This document shows, piece after piece, positions 8,998 to 18,970 of a DNA stretch of 64,000 nucleotides. The stretch lies in the NCBI GenBank assembly GCA_965657795.1, contig CBFHQJ010000002.1, positions 1 to 64,000 of the forward strand, read 5' to 3'. Each line of letters opens with the position of its first letter. Position 1 is the first letter of the stretch. The translations under genes were made by a program, and so were the position numbers. The notes beneath the pieces were generated by a model. That model searched no databases. It was not told the origin of the DNA and was given only the letters and a program-made list of their open reading frames with translations. Source of the stretch: SW10 sp965657795 (lineage in GTDB: Bacteria; Verrucomicrobiota; Verrucomicrobiia; Verrucomicrobiales; Akkermansiaceae).

Positions 8998-10875
8998 CTA
9001 TGGTTTTTTGAAAGCCTCCAGGCGGTATAGGGCTTTGTCGCCGGGCAGGATTTCATCTCTTATCTCGATTAGACCTTTTTCAGGATTAAGTTCAAAATCT
9101 TGTGACGTGTCAGAATCGGCAATGACAGTCTCAAAGTCGACAAGATTAGAGGATCTCAAAAGTCTCAATTTGACCCTGTTATCCAGGTAACCAAAAGTCA
9201 GAAGGGCTTCACCATTTATTGGATCAACTGTAAAAATGCGGAGGCTGTTTGGATGTTGGGCATCATGAACAAACGGGTTGCTCCCAAGAGCTCTTTCCAG
9301 CCCAGAGGTGATACCATCGCCATCCGAATCCAAGTGGAAGGTGATCTCGAATTCGGCGTCGAGACCCTGAAATTCGGCAGCGCCCAAATCGGCGGCGGGA
9401 GTGCCCGAATCGTCACCATCGACGAAATTTAAAAACCCCCGTTGGTCAGTGTTTTTCGGATCCGTTGTTGTTCCCCCATCAATCACGGGGGACCCGGAAA
9501 GGGGGGGCATCGTGTGAGTTGGGCCTCCGTAGTCACCAAGGGGAGCAAGGAGAAGTGGAACTTCGGAAGAGATCAGATTTGGCCCGGTCTCATTGATCTG
9601 GCCATAAATGTCAGGGGCTTCAATTGCGTTGTTGCCCGAGATGATGCAATTGCTGATCTGAGTTTCTGATCCGTGAACTCCTCCGCCCTTGCCAGGGCGA
9701 TCGGGGCCTCCGAGCCCAGCCTCGTTGTTGATGATTGTGCAGTTTGAAAGGATGAAACCTTTGCTAATAGCCCCACCGCTCCCACCTTCGCCTCGAAATG
9801 ATCCGACAACTCCACCATCTCCAGCGCGATTGTTAACAAAGGTGCACTGTGAAAAACTATATCCGACTCTAACTGCGCCACCGTCTCCTCCAGGCTGGCC
9901 CCCACCCCCGTCTCCGGCGCGGTTGTTGGCAAAAGTACATCCAACAATGGTCAGATTTCTCCAGTTTGAGATTGCTCCTCCATGTCCTCCTGGCCCGCCA
10001 ATTTCTCCAGGAGGGTTTGAACCGTCTCCTGCGTGATTGTCGGAAAGAGTGCAATCGATCAGGGCAAATCTCCCCCCATTGGCGATAGCACCTCCTTCGC
10101 CTCCTATCCCTTCCCACCCTTCCGGTTCGGCTTTGGCACCATTGGCAGCTTTGTTGTGGGAAAAAATGCATTGAATTGTGGTAAACGTGCCACTTTCTCC
10201 GTTGAAAATTGCGCCTCCAGCTCCAGCGTCGCCCGCAACAAAGCTGCCTTCGTTACCCCGACCAGTTCGGTTGTGCTTAAAGATGCAGTTGGTTGCGGTA
10301 ACTTCCCCTGTATTTGCGATGGCTCCGCCCGGTCATCCACCACCTGAGGCGGCGTAGGCGTCGTCACCATGACTCCATGAATATGAACCATTACTTGTTC
10401 GATTGTTGATCAATGAGCAGTTGGTCAGCACGAGGATGCCGTTGTTAAGGATAGCTCCACCGGGTGCTCCGACGTGCTGAATGTCTTCGCGGTCCCAATT
10501 CGGACCATAACCATTGACGAATGTGATTCCGGTCAGGGTAACTTGTACATCGGCTTCTTGAACTTCAAGAATTCGACGTTTGTCGTTTTCACGGGCATTG
10601 GCATCGATGGTGATTCCTTTGGTGAGTGAAGAGGCGTCGATGGTCAGCGTTTTATCAATACTGAGCTGATTGTCGGTGAGCTTTATCTTTGATCCATCGA
10701 GACGGGGATCGAATATAATGGTGTCTCCGCTCGATGAATCGAGGATCGCCTGACGGAGTGATCCAGGACCGTCGTTGTGAGTGTTCATGACGATGACCGA
10801 CTCTTGTCCGAAAAGGAGAGAAGGTCCAAGTGAACATACAATAACGAGGAGCCTAAAAGACGAAACACTTATCAC
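8998..10875 (-). pseudogene. Secreted right-handed beta-helix protein with one in-frame stop
   Basis: A single frame of 626 codons from a GTG at 10875 to the stop at 8998, interrupted only by a TGA at 10333-10335 (codon 181). The start encodes a signal peptide, then the N-terminal motif GPGSLRQAI. Both sides of the TGA encode the same repeat type: GGAILNN and CSLINNR before it, GGAIANTG, CIFKHNR, CTFANNRAGDG and CTIINNEAG after it, as in polymorphic membrane protein/choice-of-anchor Q beta-helices. The C-terminus has an SDGDGITSGLERALGSNP calcium-binding-like motif and the tail seen in several neighbours (SSNLVDFE to ALYRLEAF). It may be a nonsense mutation, a sequencing error or a recoded stop. 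Confidence 0.85.
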
Positions 10876-10950
10876 GATTCGAGTAAACGAGATCTTAGGT
10901 TCGACGTCAACATCGTCAGAGGTTTTCCAATTATGTATTCGTCCAATGGT

Positions 10951-12068
10951 TCAATTCGACTCGTTCCCAAATTTTTGCAGAAAGCTGATGAGATTTGCCA
11001 AATCCTGATGTGACATGGCTGATCCGAGGCCCTCCGGCATAAGGGATCGTCCGGTTTTATTGAGCGACTTGAGGGTCTTGCGAGGAAGCTGGCGGTCGGA
11101 GCCATCGAGTTGGCGGAGAGTGAGGTGGGTTTGGTTTTCGGAAAGGATGCGGCCGAAGAGGGTGGAGTCGTCGGGGAGGGTGACGGTGTGGCTCTCGTAG
11201 GTGGGGTCGATGGATTGGTTGGGATCGAGGATGGAGATGAAAAGGCCTTCCTTGCTGCGGTCGGTGATGGAGCGGAGGTCGGGGCCGTTCATGGGGAGGC
11301 CTTTCGGCGGGAGATGGCAGGCGGCGCAGAGTTGATCGAAGACTTTGCGGCCCGTCGTTTTGTCGCCCTTGAGTTCCAGAGCGGGGCGGAAGGAGTCGAG
11401 TTGTTTGGAAGGCTCCTTGAAAAGTTGGGAAGCTTGTTTGCGGATGGTGGGATCGGAATGGGTGAGAAGAAGTTGACGGCGGGAGGCGTCGAAATCGGAG
11501 GGTGAAATGGTTTTGTTTTGAAGGGCGGTGAGAGTTGCTTTGGTCCAATCGGATTTGCGGAGAAGATTGTCGATCGTGTGGGTTCGTTCGATGGTGGAAT
11601 AAGTGGTCCAGTTTTGAAGCAGAGTAGAGAGTAGGTTGGGAGGCGCAATCCGAGCGAGGGTGTCGATGGAGGCGAGTTTTAAAGAAGATGGTGATTCAGT
11701 AGTGAGGAAACTGGAGAGAAGGGCTTGGTTCGAGAGCTGGCTGCCGAGGAGGGAGGTTGCTGACACGCGGAGAGGGGTGGGAGCGTTACGGTCAGCCGCG
11801 ATTTGGCGGGCGACGGTGATCGCGAGTTGCAATTTGGAAACTGCTTTTGGATTGTGATCAAGCTAGCTGCCGAGGGCTTTGAATTGATTTGCGGTGAAGC
11901 CTCCTTCTCCGGGAGTGGCGAGTCGGGCGATGAGGGCATCGAGAGACTTTTGCCTTCCGCCCAGTTTGATGAGTTCATCGATGAGGATGCCATTTTCGAG
12001 AGCGGCCTTGGCAAGGTGATCGAAGTGAAGGTGGGCGGAGGAAAAGATGGCGGCCCGGGCAGGATCCC
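10951..12068 (-). pseudogene. Verrucomicrobium-type cytochrome c/HEAT protein fragment with in-frame TAG
   Basis: The frame runs from DPARAAIFSSAHLH near 12066 to 10951 with one TAG at 11863-11865 (between KALGS and LDHNPK). The middle is alpha-helical and HEAT-like. The C-terminal domain has the haem-binding motif CAACH, then GPDLRSITDRSKEGLF, ILDPNQSI and SLMPEGLG, as in the large membrane-bound dehydrogenase/cytochrome proteins of PVC bacteria. Those proteins often exceed 900 residues, so the sugar-dehydrogenase-like N-terminus is lost. Homology ends at about 12066, where a coding fragment on the opposite strand begins. A CAG-to-TAG change would explain the stop. Confidence 0.82.
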
Positions 12069-12434
12069 GATGAAGATGGTTTGAGCAATCTCGTTGAGTT
12101 TGCCTTGGGGAGCCGGCCCGACCTTGCGGGAGGATCGCAAAAGACCCCCGTGAGTGTTGACGGGAGCGATTATCTGACGATGAGCTACGCGCGACTGAGC
12201 GGAGGAATGCCCACAGCCGATGGATATCGGATTGGCGATTTGCTCTACCGTGGGCAGGGTTCGTGGGGTCTGGCCAATTGGGCGGCTCCGGTTGTCGCTG
12301 CCGAAAACCCACCTGCGCTCCCGGCTCTCCCTGGCGGGTATGATTGGGGGAGCTTTCGCCTCACCGAAGAGATGTCCATCAACGCCCAGGGTTTTTTAAG
12401 AACAGCGATCCAGATCAGTTGCAAAGAGCATTGA
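12063..12434 (+). pseudogene. C-terminal fragment of a secreted surface protein
   Basis: The in-frame text begins with DPDEDGLSNLVEFALGSRPD, the calcium-binding-like linker that precedes the C-terminal tail domain of many verrucomicrobial exported proteins. It continues through LTMSYARL, LANWAAPVV and GFLRTAIQIS to a stop at 12432-12434. No start codon or N-terminal domain lies upstream; instead the sequence runs straight into the opposite-strand cytochrome fragment at a GGATCC. It is therefore the 3' end of a gene brought here by rearrangement. It converges on the sulfatase that ends at 12441. Confidence 0.7.
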
Positions 12435-12440
12435 GGAGGC

Positions 12441-13835
12441 CTACTCCGTTTGTGAAGGAAGTGGAGTGCGGGCCGCTTTGATGTGGCCGAGCATTTGCGA
12501 AACGATTTCGGGATGCTCTTTGGCGAGGTTCTTTTTCTCGAAGGGGTCACTTTTGAGATTATAGATCTCGAGGGGGGGCATTTCACCGCTCTTTTGGGTT
12601 TGGCGATAGGCCTTCCAATCTCCTTTGCGGATGGCTTGGGAAAAAATGGTCTGGCGATCGCCTTTGCAGAATTCGAAGTAGAGGAAGTCGTGTTTCTTTT
12701 GCTCCTGTTCCTTGAGAAGAGGAAGGAAGGAGATTCCGTCGACCTTGTCGGGAACAGGTTGTTTAGTGAGGTCGGCCATGGTGGGGAGGATGTCCCAAAA
12801 TGCGCTCAAATGATCGGTGGTGCGACCGGCGTCAACGATGGCCGGCCAGCGGACCAACATTGGAGTGCGGATGCCTCCCTCGTGCATGTCACGCTTCATG
12901 CCCCGGAGCGAAGCAGTCGAGTTCCAGAAGTCAGGATCGTGTCCACCTTCGCGGTGTGCTCCATTGTCCGAAGCAAAAATCACGAGAGTATTGTCGGCGA
13001 TTTGGTAGTGGTCGAGGAGGGCGAGGATATCACCGATTTGATTATCCAGGTTCTCGACCATGGCTCCGAATCCGGCGATGGGGTTGATGACATCGGGAAC
13101 GGTCTCGGTGCCATCGCCGCGATGAATCTTATACTTTCCTGTGATTTGATCGAACTGGGGAAATTTTTTGCGCCATTTGGAATGGAGTTCCTTGGGGGCA
13201 TGCATCGCGGCGTGAGGAACCGCCGTCGGGATGTAGCAAAAGAAGGGTGTCTTGCTCTTGGCATTCGACTCGATGAACTGCATGGCGTGGTTCATGATGA
13301 TGTCGTGAACGTATGTCCCTTTTTTGAGGGGTTTCTCTTTCCCGTTGTGGACGTAGGTGGTGGGGTAGTAGGTGTGGGCAATCATCTGGCTTTTCCAGCC
13401 AACGAACTCGTCAAAGCCGTGATTGAGAGGGTTGGCGTTTCCTTTCACGTGGGTGAAGCCGAGGCCCCATTTGCCATAGGCGCCGGTGTTGTATCCGGCT
13501 GCTTTAAAGATTTCGGGAAGAACGGTGAGCTTCGGGTCAAGCGGAGCCACTTCGTTTTCGGTGACATTGCCACGAAGGTAAACGGCCCCCGGTTGGTGTC
13601 CGGTCATGAGGACGGCGCGCGAGGGACTGCAAACGGTGTTGCCGGAATAGTGGGCGGTGAACTTCAATCCCTCGGTGCCAATGCTGTCGATGTTGGGGGT
13701 CTGGAACTTTTTCTGCCCGTAAATCGAGAGATCTCCCAGCCCAAGGTCGTCGGCGAGAATGTAGATGACGTTTGGCTTCTCCTGGGCCTTAAGAAGGACT
13801 GGGGCGAGCGCGAGCAGGAGAAAAAGCTTCTTCAT
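12441..13835 (-). CDS. Secreted type I sulfatase
   Basis: 464 residues. The start at 13835 gives the signal peptide MKKLFLLLALAPVLLKA; a longer frame to 14027 has no family resemblance. Metal-binding D29-D30 lie in ILADDLGLGDL. The formylglycine signature CSPSR starts at Cys69 and is followed by AVLMTGHQPG. GKWGLG and FASDNGAHREGG follow, and the C-terminal region has the usual WKAYRQ strand. It resembles the arylsulfatase group that acts on sulfated glycans. It lies 37 bases downstream of a small membrane protein on the same strand, a possible two-gene operon. Confidence 0.93.
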   Translation of the reverse strand: MKKLFLLLALAPVLLKAQEKPNVIYILADDLGLGDLSIYGQKKFQTPNIDSIGTEGLKFTAHYSGNTVCSPSRAVLMTGHQPGAVYLRGNVTENEVAPLDPKLTVLPEIFKAAGYNTGAYGKWGLGFTHVKGNANPLNHGFDEFVGWKSQMIAHTYYPTTYVHNGKEKPLKKGTYVHDIIMNHAMQFIESNAKSKTPFFCYIPTAVPHAAMHAPKELHSKWRKKFPQFDQITGKYKIHRGDGTETVPDVINPIAGFGAMVENLDNQIGDILALLDHYQIADNTLVIFASDNGAHREGGHDPDFWNSTASLRGMKRDMHEGGIRTPMLVRWPAIVDAGRTTDHLSAFWDILPTMADLTKQPVPDKVDGISFLPLLKEQEQKKHDFLYFEFCKGDRQTIFSQAIRKGDWKAYRQTQKSGEMPPLEIYNLKSDPFEKKNLAKEHPEIVSQMLGHIKAARTPLPSQTE

Positions 13836-13872
13836 GGAGGAGAGCTTTTCCAATCCAGAGTGCTTCGTCCAG

Positions 13873-14265
13873 TCATTCCGAAACCTGCTGGATCCGATTG
13901 TCGATAAACCCGGGAGGATGGAAATACTCCGCACGGTCACACTTGAAGCAGTAAAGGCGCGCTTTGGTGGGAAGGATGCCGCCGATGACCCAGAGAATGA
14001 CAGAGGGTAGGATGATGGCTGCAGCAAAGGCCATCATGCCCCCGTTTCCCCCCATTCCAAGGAAGGAGAGCCTTGTTGCGAACAGCAGTCCAAGCATGAC
14101 GACGGTCATCCATGGCGCGAATTTTCGGAGAAATCGCCCGAGTCTTCCGGGTCCAATTTCCAGAGCAAAGCGAATATCGTATTCGTTACCGCAACATTCA
14201 CAGTGCTGCGGAAGGCCCACAGGCCACTGTGGAGTCAATGAGAACGATTGTAGTTTCTTTGTCAT
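13873..14265 (-). CDS. Small membrane protein with two cysteine pairs
   Basis: 130 residues. The ATG at 14265 is chosen because AAAGGAG lies about nine bases upstream. A pair of close cysteines (CECC, near residue 22) and a C-terminal CFKC look like the halves of a zinc ribbon. Between them are two hydrophobic segments, roughly residues 50-66 and 78-97, so the cysteines could meet on the cytoplasmic side. I do not recognise the family. Its position directly upstream of a sulfatase on the same strand is the only hint of function. Confidence 0.6.
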   Translation of the reverse strand: MTKKLQSFSLTPQWPVGLPQHCECCGNEYDIRFALEIGPGRLGRFLRKFAPWMTVVMLGLLFATRLSFLGMGGNGGMMAFAAAIILPSVILWVIGGILPTKARLYCFKCDRAEYFHPPGFIDNRIQQVSE

Positions 14266-14352
14266 ATCAAACACTCCTTTCGAAGATTGATATGGTTCAG
14301 GAATGGCAGCGAAACGTCACTTACAAGATGACCGGTATTTTCTAACGCGGTT

Positions 14353-17025
14353 CTAAGACCCCTCACTGTCGAAGTGACATAGTTTCTCATGTCGCTCCCG
14401 AATGAGACGCACAACGAGGGAGGTCCATCCGGTCTGGTGGGAAGCCCCGAGTCCTTTGCCGGTTTCGGCGTGGAAATATTCGTGAAAGAGGATGTGGTCG
14501 TCCCAAAGTGGATTGCCTCGGTGGGGGTGGTGGACTCCAACGAAGTGACGGGACCCGTCCGGACGGGGCATGAAGAGCTTGATGAGTCGGTCGCAAAGAT
14601 CGATGGAGATCTCGCGCAGGGTGGTTTTTTTGCCGGAGCCGGTGGGGTATTCGATGGTAAAGTCGTCACCATAAAAATAGTAGTAGCGCTCGAGAGCCTC
14701 GATGAGGACGAAGTTGGTTGGGAACCAAATCGGTCCGCGCCAATTCGAGTTGCCACCAAACATATCGGTTGTCGATTCACCCGGGGTGTATTCCACGCTG
14801 TAAGTCTGCCCGTTCGTTTCAAAGTGGAAGGGTTCCTTGCGATGAGCCTTGCTGAGCGAGCGAATGCCGAAGTCGGAGAGAAATTCATTCCGGTCAAGCA
14901 TGCGGGTCAGGGTGGCGCGAAGCTTGTCCTCATTGGGAATAGAGATGAGCCAGCGATCAGGGTTCTTAACGCCCGGAATGTGCTTGAATTTGACATACTT
15001 CATGATGTCCGGACGGTTCTGCATAAACCACTCCATCCGGCGTTTGAAGTCGGGAAGGGCATCGATCTGCGATTGCTTCAAGACGGTCGTAGCCATGATG
15101 GGGAGAAGTCCTACCAGAGATCGTGTCTTAAGTGGAATGGAGTGCTCTCCGTCGATGACGAGTTGGTCGTAGTAGAAGCCGTCTTCTTCATCCCAAAGCC
15201 CGCTGCCGCCGAGGGTGTTGATGGCGTCGCAAATCTCGATGTAGTGCTCGAGAAATTTTGAGGCGATATCCTCGTAAGCGGGCCGTGTTTGCGCCAGTTC
15301 GAGGGAAATCGAGAGCATGGTAATGCAGAATGAGGCCATCCAGGCTGTGCCATCGGCCTGGTTCAGCTTGCCGCCGCCGGGGAGTCCGTGCGAGCGGTCG
15401 AAGATGCCGATGTTATCCAGGCCGAGGAATCCGCCGCCAAAGACATGACGTCCTTCGTTATCCTTCTTGTTGACCCACCAGGTGAAGTTCAGGAGCAGCT
15501 TCTGGAATGCCCTTTCGAGGAAGAGAAGGTCACGTTCACCTTTTTTATCAGCGATTTTATAGACCCGCCAAACCGCCCAGGCGTGAACGGGCGGGTTAAC
15601 GTCGGAGAAGTTCCATTCGTAAGCGGGGATTTGACCGTTGGGATGCATGTACCATTCCCGGAGAAAGAGGAGGAGTTGGTGCTTTGCAAAGTCCGGGTCA
15701 ATGGCGGCAAAGGGGATCATGTGGAAAGCCGTGTCCCATGCGGCGAACCACGGATATTCCCACTTGTCGGGCATCGAGAGGATGTCCCGTGCATAAAGGT
15801 GTTCCCAGCTACTGTTTCTTCCGTACTTCCGCGCATCATCCGGCCTGGGCGCGTCCTTGCTTCCCTTCAACCAATCATCGATAATGTAGTAGTAAAATTG
15901 TTTGGTCCACAGGAGGCCGGCATATCCTTCCCGGAATACCTGGCGTTCTCCGGGAGTTGCTTTCTCCGGAATGATCTCACTGAAAAATTCATCGGCCTCG
16001 CGAATTCGTTGTTCGAAGACTTCGTTGGCGCCATCCAAGCCATGATGCCCGGAGTTGGCGGGATTCAGGCGGCAGGTGACGGTGATTGTTTCTCCGGCAG
16101 GAACTTTTACTAGAAAATGAGCAGCTGATTTGGTGCCTTTGTTGTCGGGAGAAATTGCAGCGATGTTCTTGTCAATGATGAGCTTGTGAAAAGCATCCTT
16201 AAGATGTTTCGCGAAGTTTTGAGTGCCAAAGAGCGTTTGGTTGTCGCTTTCGTTTTCAGTGAAAAGCCAGACCTGCTCCACGACATCTGATTCCGCGTGG
16301 AATTCAAAATCGCCCAGTTCCTCCTGCCATAGCTTGAGATGATTGCCGTCCAATTTGATTGAGGGCTTCTCAAGGCCGGCGTCTTCTCCGGTCCCCTTAC
16401 GCCAGGTGTTGCGAAACCACACGGTGGGCAGAATGTGGAGAGGGGCATCTTCCGGGCCTTGGTTGGTGACCGTGATCCGCCAGAAGAGGTCATTGTCGTC
16501 GCGCTTGGCCACTTCCTGCGTGACATCAAAAAAGCGGTCTTCGTCAAAGACTCCGGTGTCTTCGAGTTCAAACTCACTTTCATCGCGGCCACGGCGTTCG
16601 TTTTCCTGCCAAAGTTTGCTGTAAGGGTAGCTGGCATGCGGATAACGATAGAGAGCTTTGGTGTAAGAATGAGTCGGGGTGCTGTCCTTGTAGAAGTAAA
16701 CCTCTTTGACATCTTCTCCATGGTTGCCCTGGTGGCCGGTAAGACCATAGAGACGCTCTTTGAGGATGGGGTCTTTTTCGTTCCAGAGCGCGATGGAAAA
16801 GCAAAGACGGCACTTGCGGTCGCACCATCCTTGAAGGCCGTCCTCGCCCCAGCGGTAGGCGCGGCGACGGGCATCATCGTGGCTAAAGGCGTCCCAGCTA
16901 TTTCCGTCTTTCGAGTAGTCTTCACGGACCGTTCCCCATTGGCGTTCGGAGAGGTAGGGCCCCCAGCGTTTCCAGTTCAAGGTGCGGTCGCGGTCTTCCT
17001 GAAGACGTTGTTTTTCGGCGTTCAC
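14353..17025 (-). CDS. Glucosidase, GH63/MGH1-like glycoside hydrolase
   Basis: 890 residues from a GTG start and no signal peptide, so probably cytoplasmic. The N-terminal part (about 1-380) is a beta-rich domain starting with LNWKRWGPYLSERQWGTVRED. The catalytic (alpha/alpha)6 barrel follows. It has WDTAFHM, whose aspartate is the likely general acid, GQIPAYEWNFSDVNPP, and near the end LFHEYFHAETG with ASHQTGW, whose glutamate is the likely base. Family enzymes cleave glucose or mannose from alpha-linked oligosaccharides. The sharp WRGPIWFPTNF motif is typical of MGH1-like members. It stands alone between divergent or spaced neighbours, with 54 bases to selO. Confidence 0.9.
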   Translation of the reverse strand: MNAEKQRLQEDRDRTLNWKRWGPYLSERQWGTVREDYSKDGNSWDAFSHDDARRRAYRWGEDGLQGWCDRKCRLCFSIALWNEKDPILKERLYGLTGHQGNHGEDVKEVYFYKDSTPTHSYTKALYRYPHASYPYSKLWQENERRGRDESEFELEDTGVFDEDRFFDVTQEVAKRDDNDLFWRITVTNQGPEDAPLHILPTVWFRNTWRKGTGEDAGLEKPSIKLDGNHLKLWQEELGDFEFHAESDVVEQVWLFTENESDNQTLFGTQNFAKHLKDAFHKLIIDKNIAAISPDNKGTKSAAHFLVKVPAGETITVTCRLNPANSGHHGLDGANEVFEQRIREADEFFSEIIPEKATPGERQVFREGYAGLLWTKQFYYYIIDDWLKGSKDAPRPDDARKYGRNSSWEHLYARDILSMPDKWEYPWFAAWDTAFHMIPFAAIDPDFAKHQLLLFLREWYMHPNGQIPAYEWNFSDVNPPVHAWAVWRVYKIADKKGERDLLFLERAFQKLLLNFTWWVNKKDNEGRHVFGGGFLGLDNIGIFDRSHGLPGGGKLNQADGTAWMASFCITMLSISLELAQTRPAYEDIASKFLEHYIEICDAINTLGGSGLWDEEDGFYYDQLVIDGEHSIPLKTRSLVGLLPIMATTVLKQSQIDALPDFKRRMEWFMQNRPDIMKYVKFKHIPGVKNPDRWLISIPNEDKLRATLTRMLDRNEFLSDFGIRSLSKAHRKEPFHFETNGQTYSVEYTPGESTTDMFGGNSNWRGPIWFPTNFVLIEALERYYYFYGDDFTIEYPTGSGKKTTLREISIDLCDRLIKLFMPRPDGSRHFVGVHHPHRGNPLWDDHILFHEYFHAETGKGLGASHQTGWTSLVVRLIRERHEKLCHFDSEGS

Positions 17026-17079
17026 GGGCGGACCCTAGCAGACAAAATGCCGTCTGTGTGGATTGATTAAAAAGGTTTT

Positions 17080-18477
17080 TCAGGTGCCGCAAAATGTATT
17101 GCAAACGACCTCATCCGGAGAAGGCGTTTGTTGGTATTTTTCGAAGCCATCTTTGTCCTGATAGGGTTCCCGCAGTATGCTGTGAATCTCATGGAAGGGG
17201 GCGAAGTCGCCTTGTTTGGCTGCCTCAATGACCTCTTCAATTCGATGGTTTCGAGGGATATAAGCAGGATTCACGGTCTTCATGAGCGTGGTGTCCGGAT
17301 TTCCAGCGGCGTTCCATCGCGCCAGCCAATCGCGGACGGGTTCCTGGTCTCCGAAATTGGAGAGGAAGGCATCGGGACCGTTGGCGAGGCCGCGGAAGGT
17401 GAGGGTGAAGTCGGCTTTTTGAGTGGCCATGAGATCGAGTAAGATTTGAATGAGTTCGCGATCGTAGTTTTCCGGAAGACCGATTTTTTTTGAGAAGATT
17501 TTGAAATAGGCGGAATCAAAGAGATCGGGAAAATTCTCCAATTCGCCTTTGGCCATGGTGACTGCCTTTTCTTGGTCGTCATGGAATAGAGGAAGCAGGG
17601 CTTCGGCAAGGCGGGTAAGATTCCACTGCGCGATGCCGGGTTGGTTGGCATAAGCGTAGCGACCATTTTGATCGATATAGCTGAACTTTTGCGCCGGGTT
17701 AAATCGGTCCATGAATGCGCAGGGGCCGTAGTCAATGGTTTCACCGGAGAGGCTCATATTGTCGGTATTCATGACCCCGTGAATGAAGCCCACGCCCATC
17801 CATTGCGCGACAAGTCGAGCTTGCTTGGCGATGACGCTTTGGAAGAGTTCGAAGGCATCGGTAGCCTCTGGATCGTGCCGCTGAATGGCATAACCCACGA
17901 GGGCTTTGAGACTGTCGGTATCCCCCCGGGCTGCGAAGTATTGCGCCGTGCCGATACGGAGGTGGGAACTGGCAACCCGGGTGAATATCCCACCTTTTTC
18001 GGGTTGCTCGCGCAGGACCAATTCTCCGCTCAAAACGGCCGCGAGAGCGCGGGTCGTCGGAATACCGAGTGCGTGCATGGCTTCCGAGACGAGGTATTCA
18101 CGAAGTACCGGGCCGAGGGCGGATCGTCCATCTCCCCGGCGTGAAAAGGGAGTTTGTCCCGCGCCCTTGAGTTGAATGTCTTTCCCACCGGTTTCTCCAA
18201 GCAGGATTGCCCGGCCATCGCCAAGCTGTGGGGAAAAGCCTCCGAATTGGTGACCGGCATAAGCCATTGCGAGAGGTTCGGCCCCTGAGGGAATCGAATT
18301 TCCAGCTAGAATGGCGAGGCCTTCATCGCTGCGAAGAAACCCGGGATCGATGCCGAGTTCGGTGGCCAGTTCGTGGTTCAAGGCAATGAGCGAAGGCTGA
18401 ATCACAGGGGTGGTCTCGGCTTTCTCAAAGAAGCTCTCGGGTAGTCGGGCGTAGGTGTTTTTGAATGCGATCGGCAT
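17080..18477 (-). CDS. selO: SelO/YdiU family protein adenylyltransferase (AMPylase)
   Basis: Pseudokinase-fold enzyme that transfers AMP from ATP to protein hydroxyl groups, linked to redox stress in the family. The start at 18477 (MPIAFKNTYARLPESFF) matches the family N-terminus; the upstream in-frame ATG at 18525 adds 16 unusual residues. Visible signatures are AGHQFGGFSPQLGDGRA, KGAGQTPFSRRGDGRSAL (nucleotide loop), HGVMNTDNM with the catalytic/metal aspartates, and DYGPCAFMD. The protein ends in CNTFCGT, a cysteine-containing C-terminus at the place where eukaryotic homologues carry selenocysteine. The length, 465 residues, is normal. Confidence 0.93.
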   Translation of the reverse strand: MPIAFKNTYARLPESFFEKAETTPVIQPSLIALNHELATELGIDPGFLRSDEGLAILAGNSIPSGAEPLAMAYAGHQFGGFSPQLGDGRAILLGETGGKDIQLKGAGQTPFSRRGDGRSALGPVLREYLVSEAMHALGIPTTRALAAVLSGELVLREQPEKGGIFTRVASSHLRIGTAQYFAARGDTDSLKALVGYAIQRHDPEATDAFELFQSVIAKQARLVAQWMGVGFIHGVMNTDNMSLSGETIDYGPCAFMDRFNPAQKFSYIDQNGRYAYANQPGIAQWNLTRLAEALLPLFHDDQEKAVTMAKGELENFPDLFDSAYFKIFSKKIGLPENYDRELIQILLDLMATQKADFTLTFRGLANGPDAFLSNFGDQEPVRDWLARWNAAGNPDTTLMKTVNPAYIPRNHRIEEVIEAAKQGDFAPFHEIHSILREPYQDKDGFEKYQQTPSPDEVVCNTFCGT

Positions 18478-18571
18478 CTGGTTTGAAAGTAGCTCGTTTT
18501 TAAGATGGCGCGACTCCCGAATCAATCTCCGGCTTATGAGTAAGTTGGCGGTCTGTTAGAAATATTTTCCC

Positions 18572-18970
18572 ATGAGCGACGAACAATGTGGCGAGAACAG
18601 CCAAGAAGATAAGACACCGGGGATTTTTAGTTGGAACGAATTGCTGACGCAAGATCCGGAAGGGAGTTTGAAGTTCTACTGCGATCTCTTTGGGTGGACC
18701 GTTGAGTCGATGGACATGCCTGGCGGGAAGTATCATTGTTTGATGGCCGGAAATCGTCCGGTGGCCGGGATGGTGCAGCCACCGGCGGCCGAGGTGCCGA
18801 CGCAGTGGAACAGTTACGTGACTGTAGAGGACCTCGACGCTGCCGTGGCCAAAGCGGCAGAGCTTGGGGCGGCCATCTGCATGCCGCCGACCGATATTCC
18901 GGGCAAAGGACGTTTCGCGAGCTTGTCGGACCCACAGGGCGCGGCAATTGCGCTTTGGCAGTTTGTTTAG
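18572..18970 (+). CDS. VOC (glyoxalase/bleomycin-resistance fold) family protein
   Basis: 132 residues forming one vicinal-oxygen-chelate unit. It starts FSWNELLTQDPEGSLKFYCDLFGWTV, continues with KYHCLMAGNRPVAGMV and the DLDAAVAKAAELGA helix, and ends in FASLSDPQGAAIALWQ. Proteins of this type bind a metal and catalyse varied small-molecule reactions or act as resistance proteins. The substrate cannot be inferred. The stop overlaps that of the convergent ABC permease by four bases, and no terminator is visible between them. Confidence 0.88.
   Translation: MSDEQCGENSQEDKTPGIFSWNELLTQDPEGSLKFYCDLFGWTVESMDMPGGKYHCLMAGNRPVAGMVQPPAAEVPTQWNSYVTVEDLDAAVAKAAELGAAICMPPTDIPGKGRFASLSDPQGAAIALWQFV

Noticed and set aside
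9573..9947. 125-codon open frame on the minus strand inside the beta-helix gene
   Set aside because: It is in a different frame from the continuous beta-helix repeats, which are open on both sides; it is a shadow.
12483..13907. 474-codon plus-strand open frame opposite the sulfatase at 12441
   Set aside because: It lies antisense to a protein with all sulfatase motifs and itself shows no recognisable domain; a GC-driven shadow.
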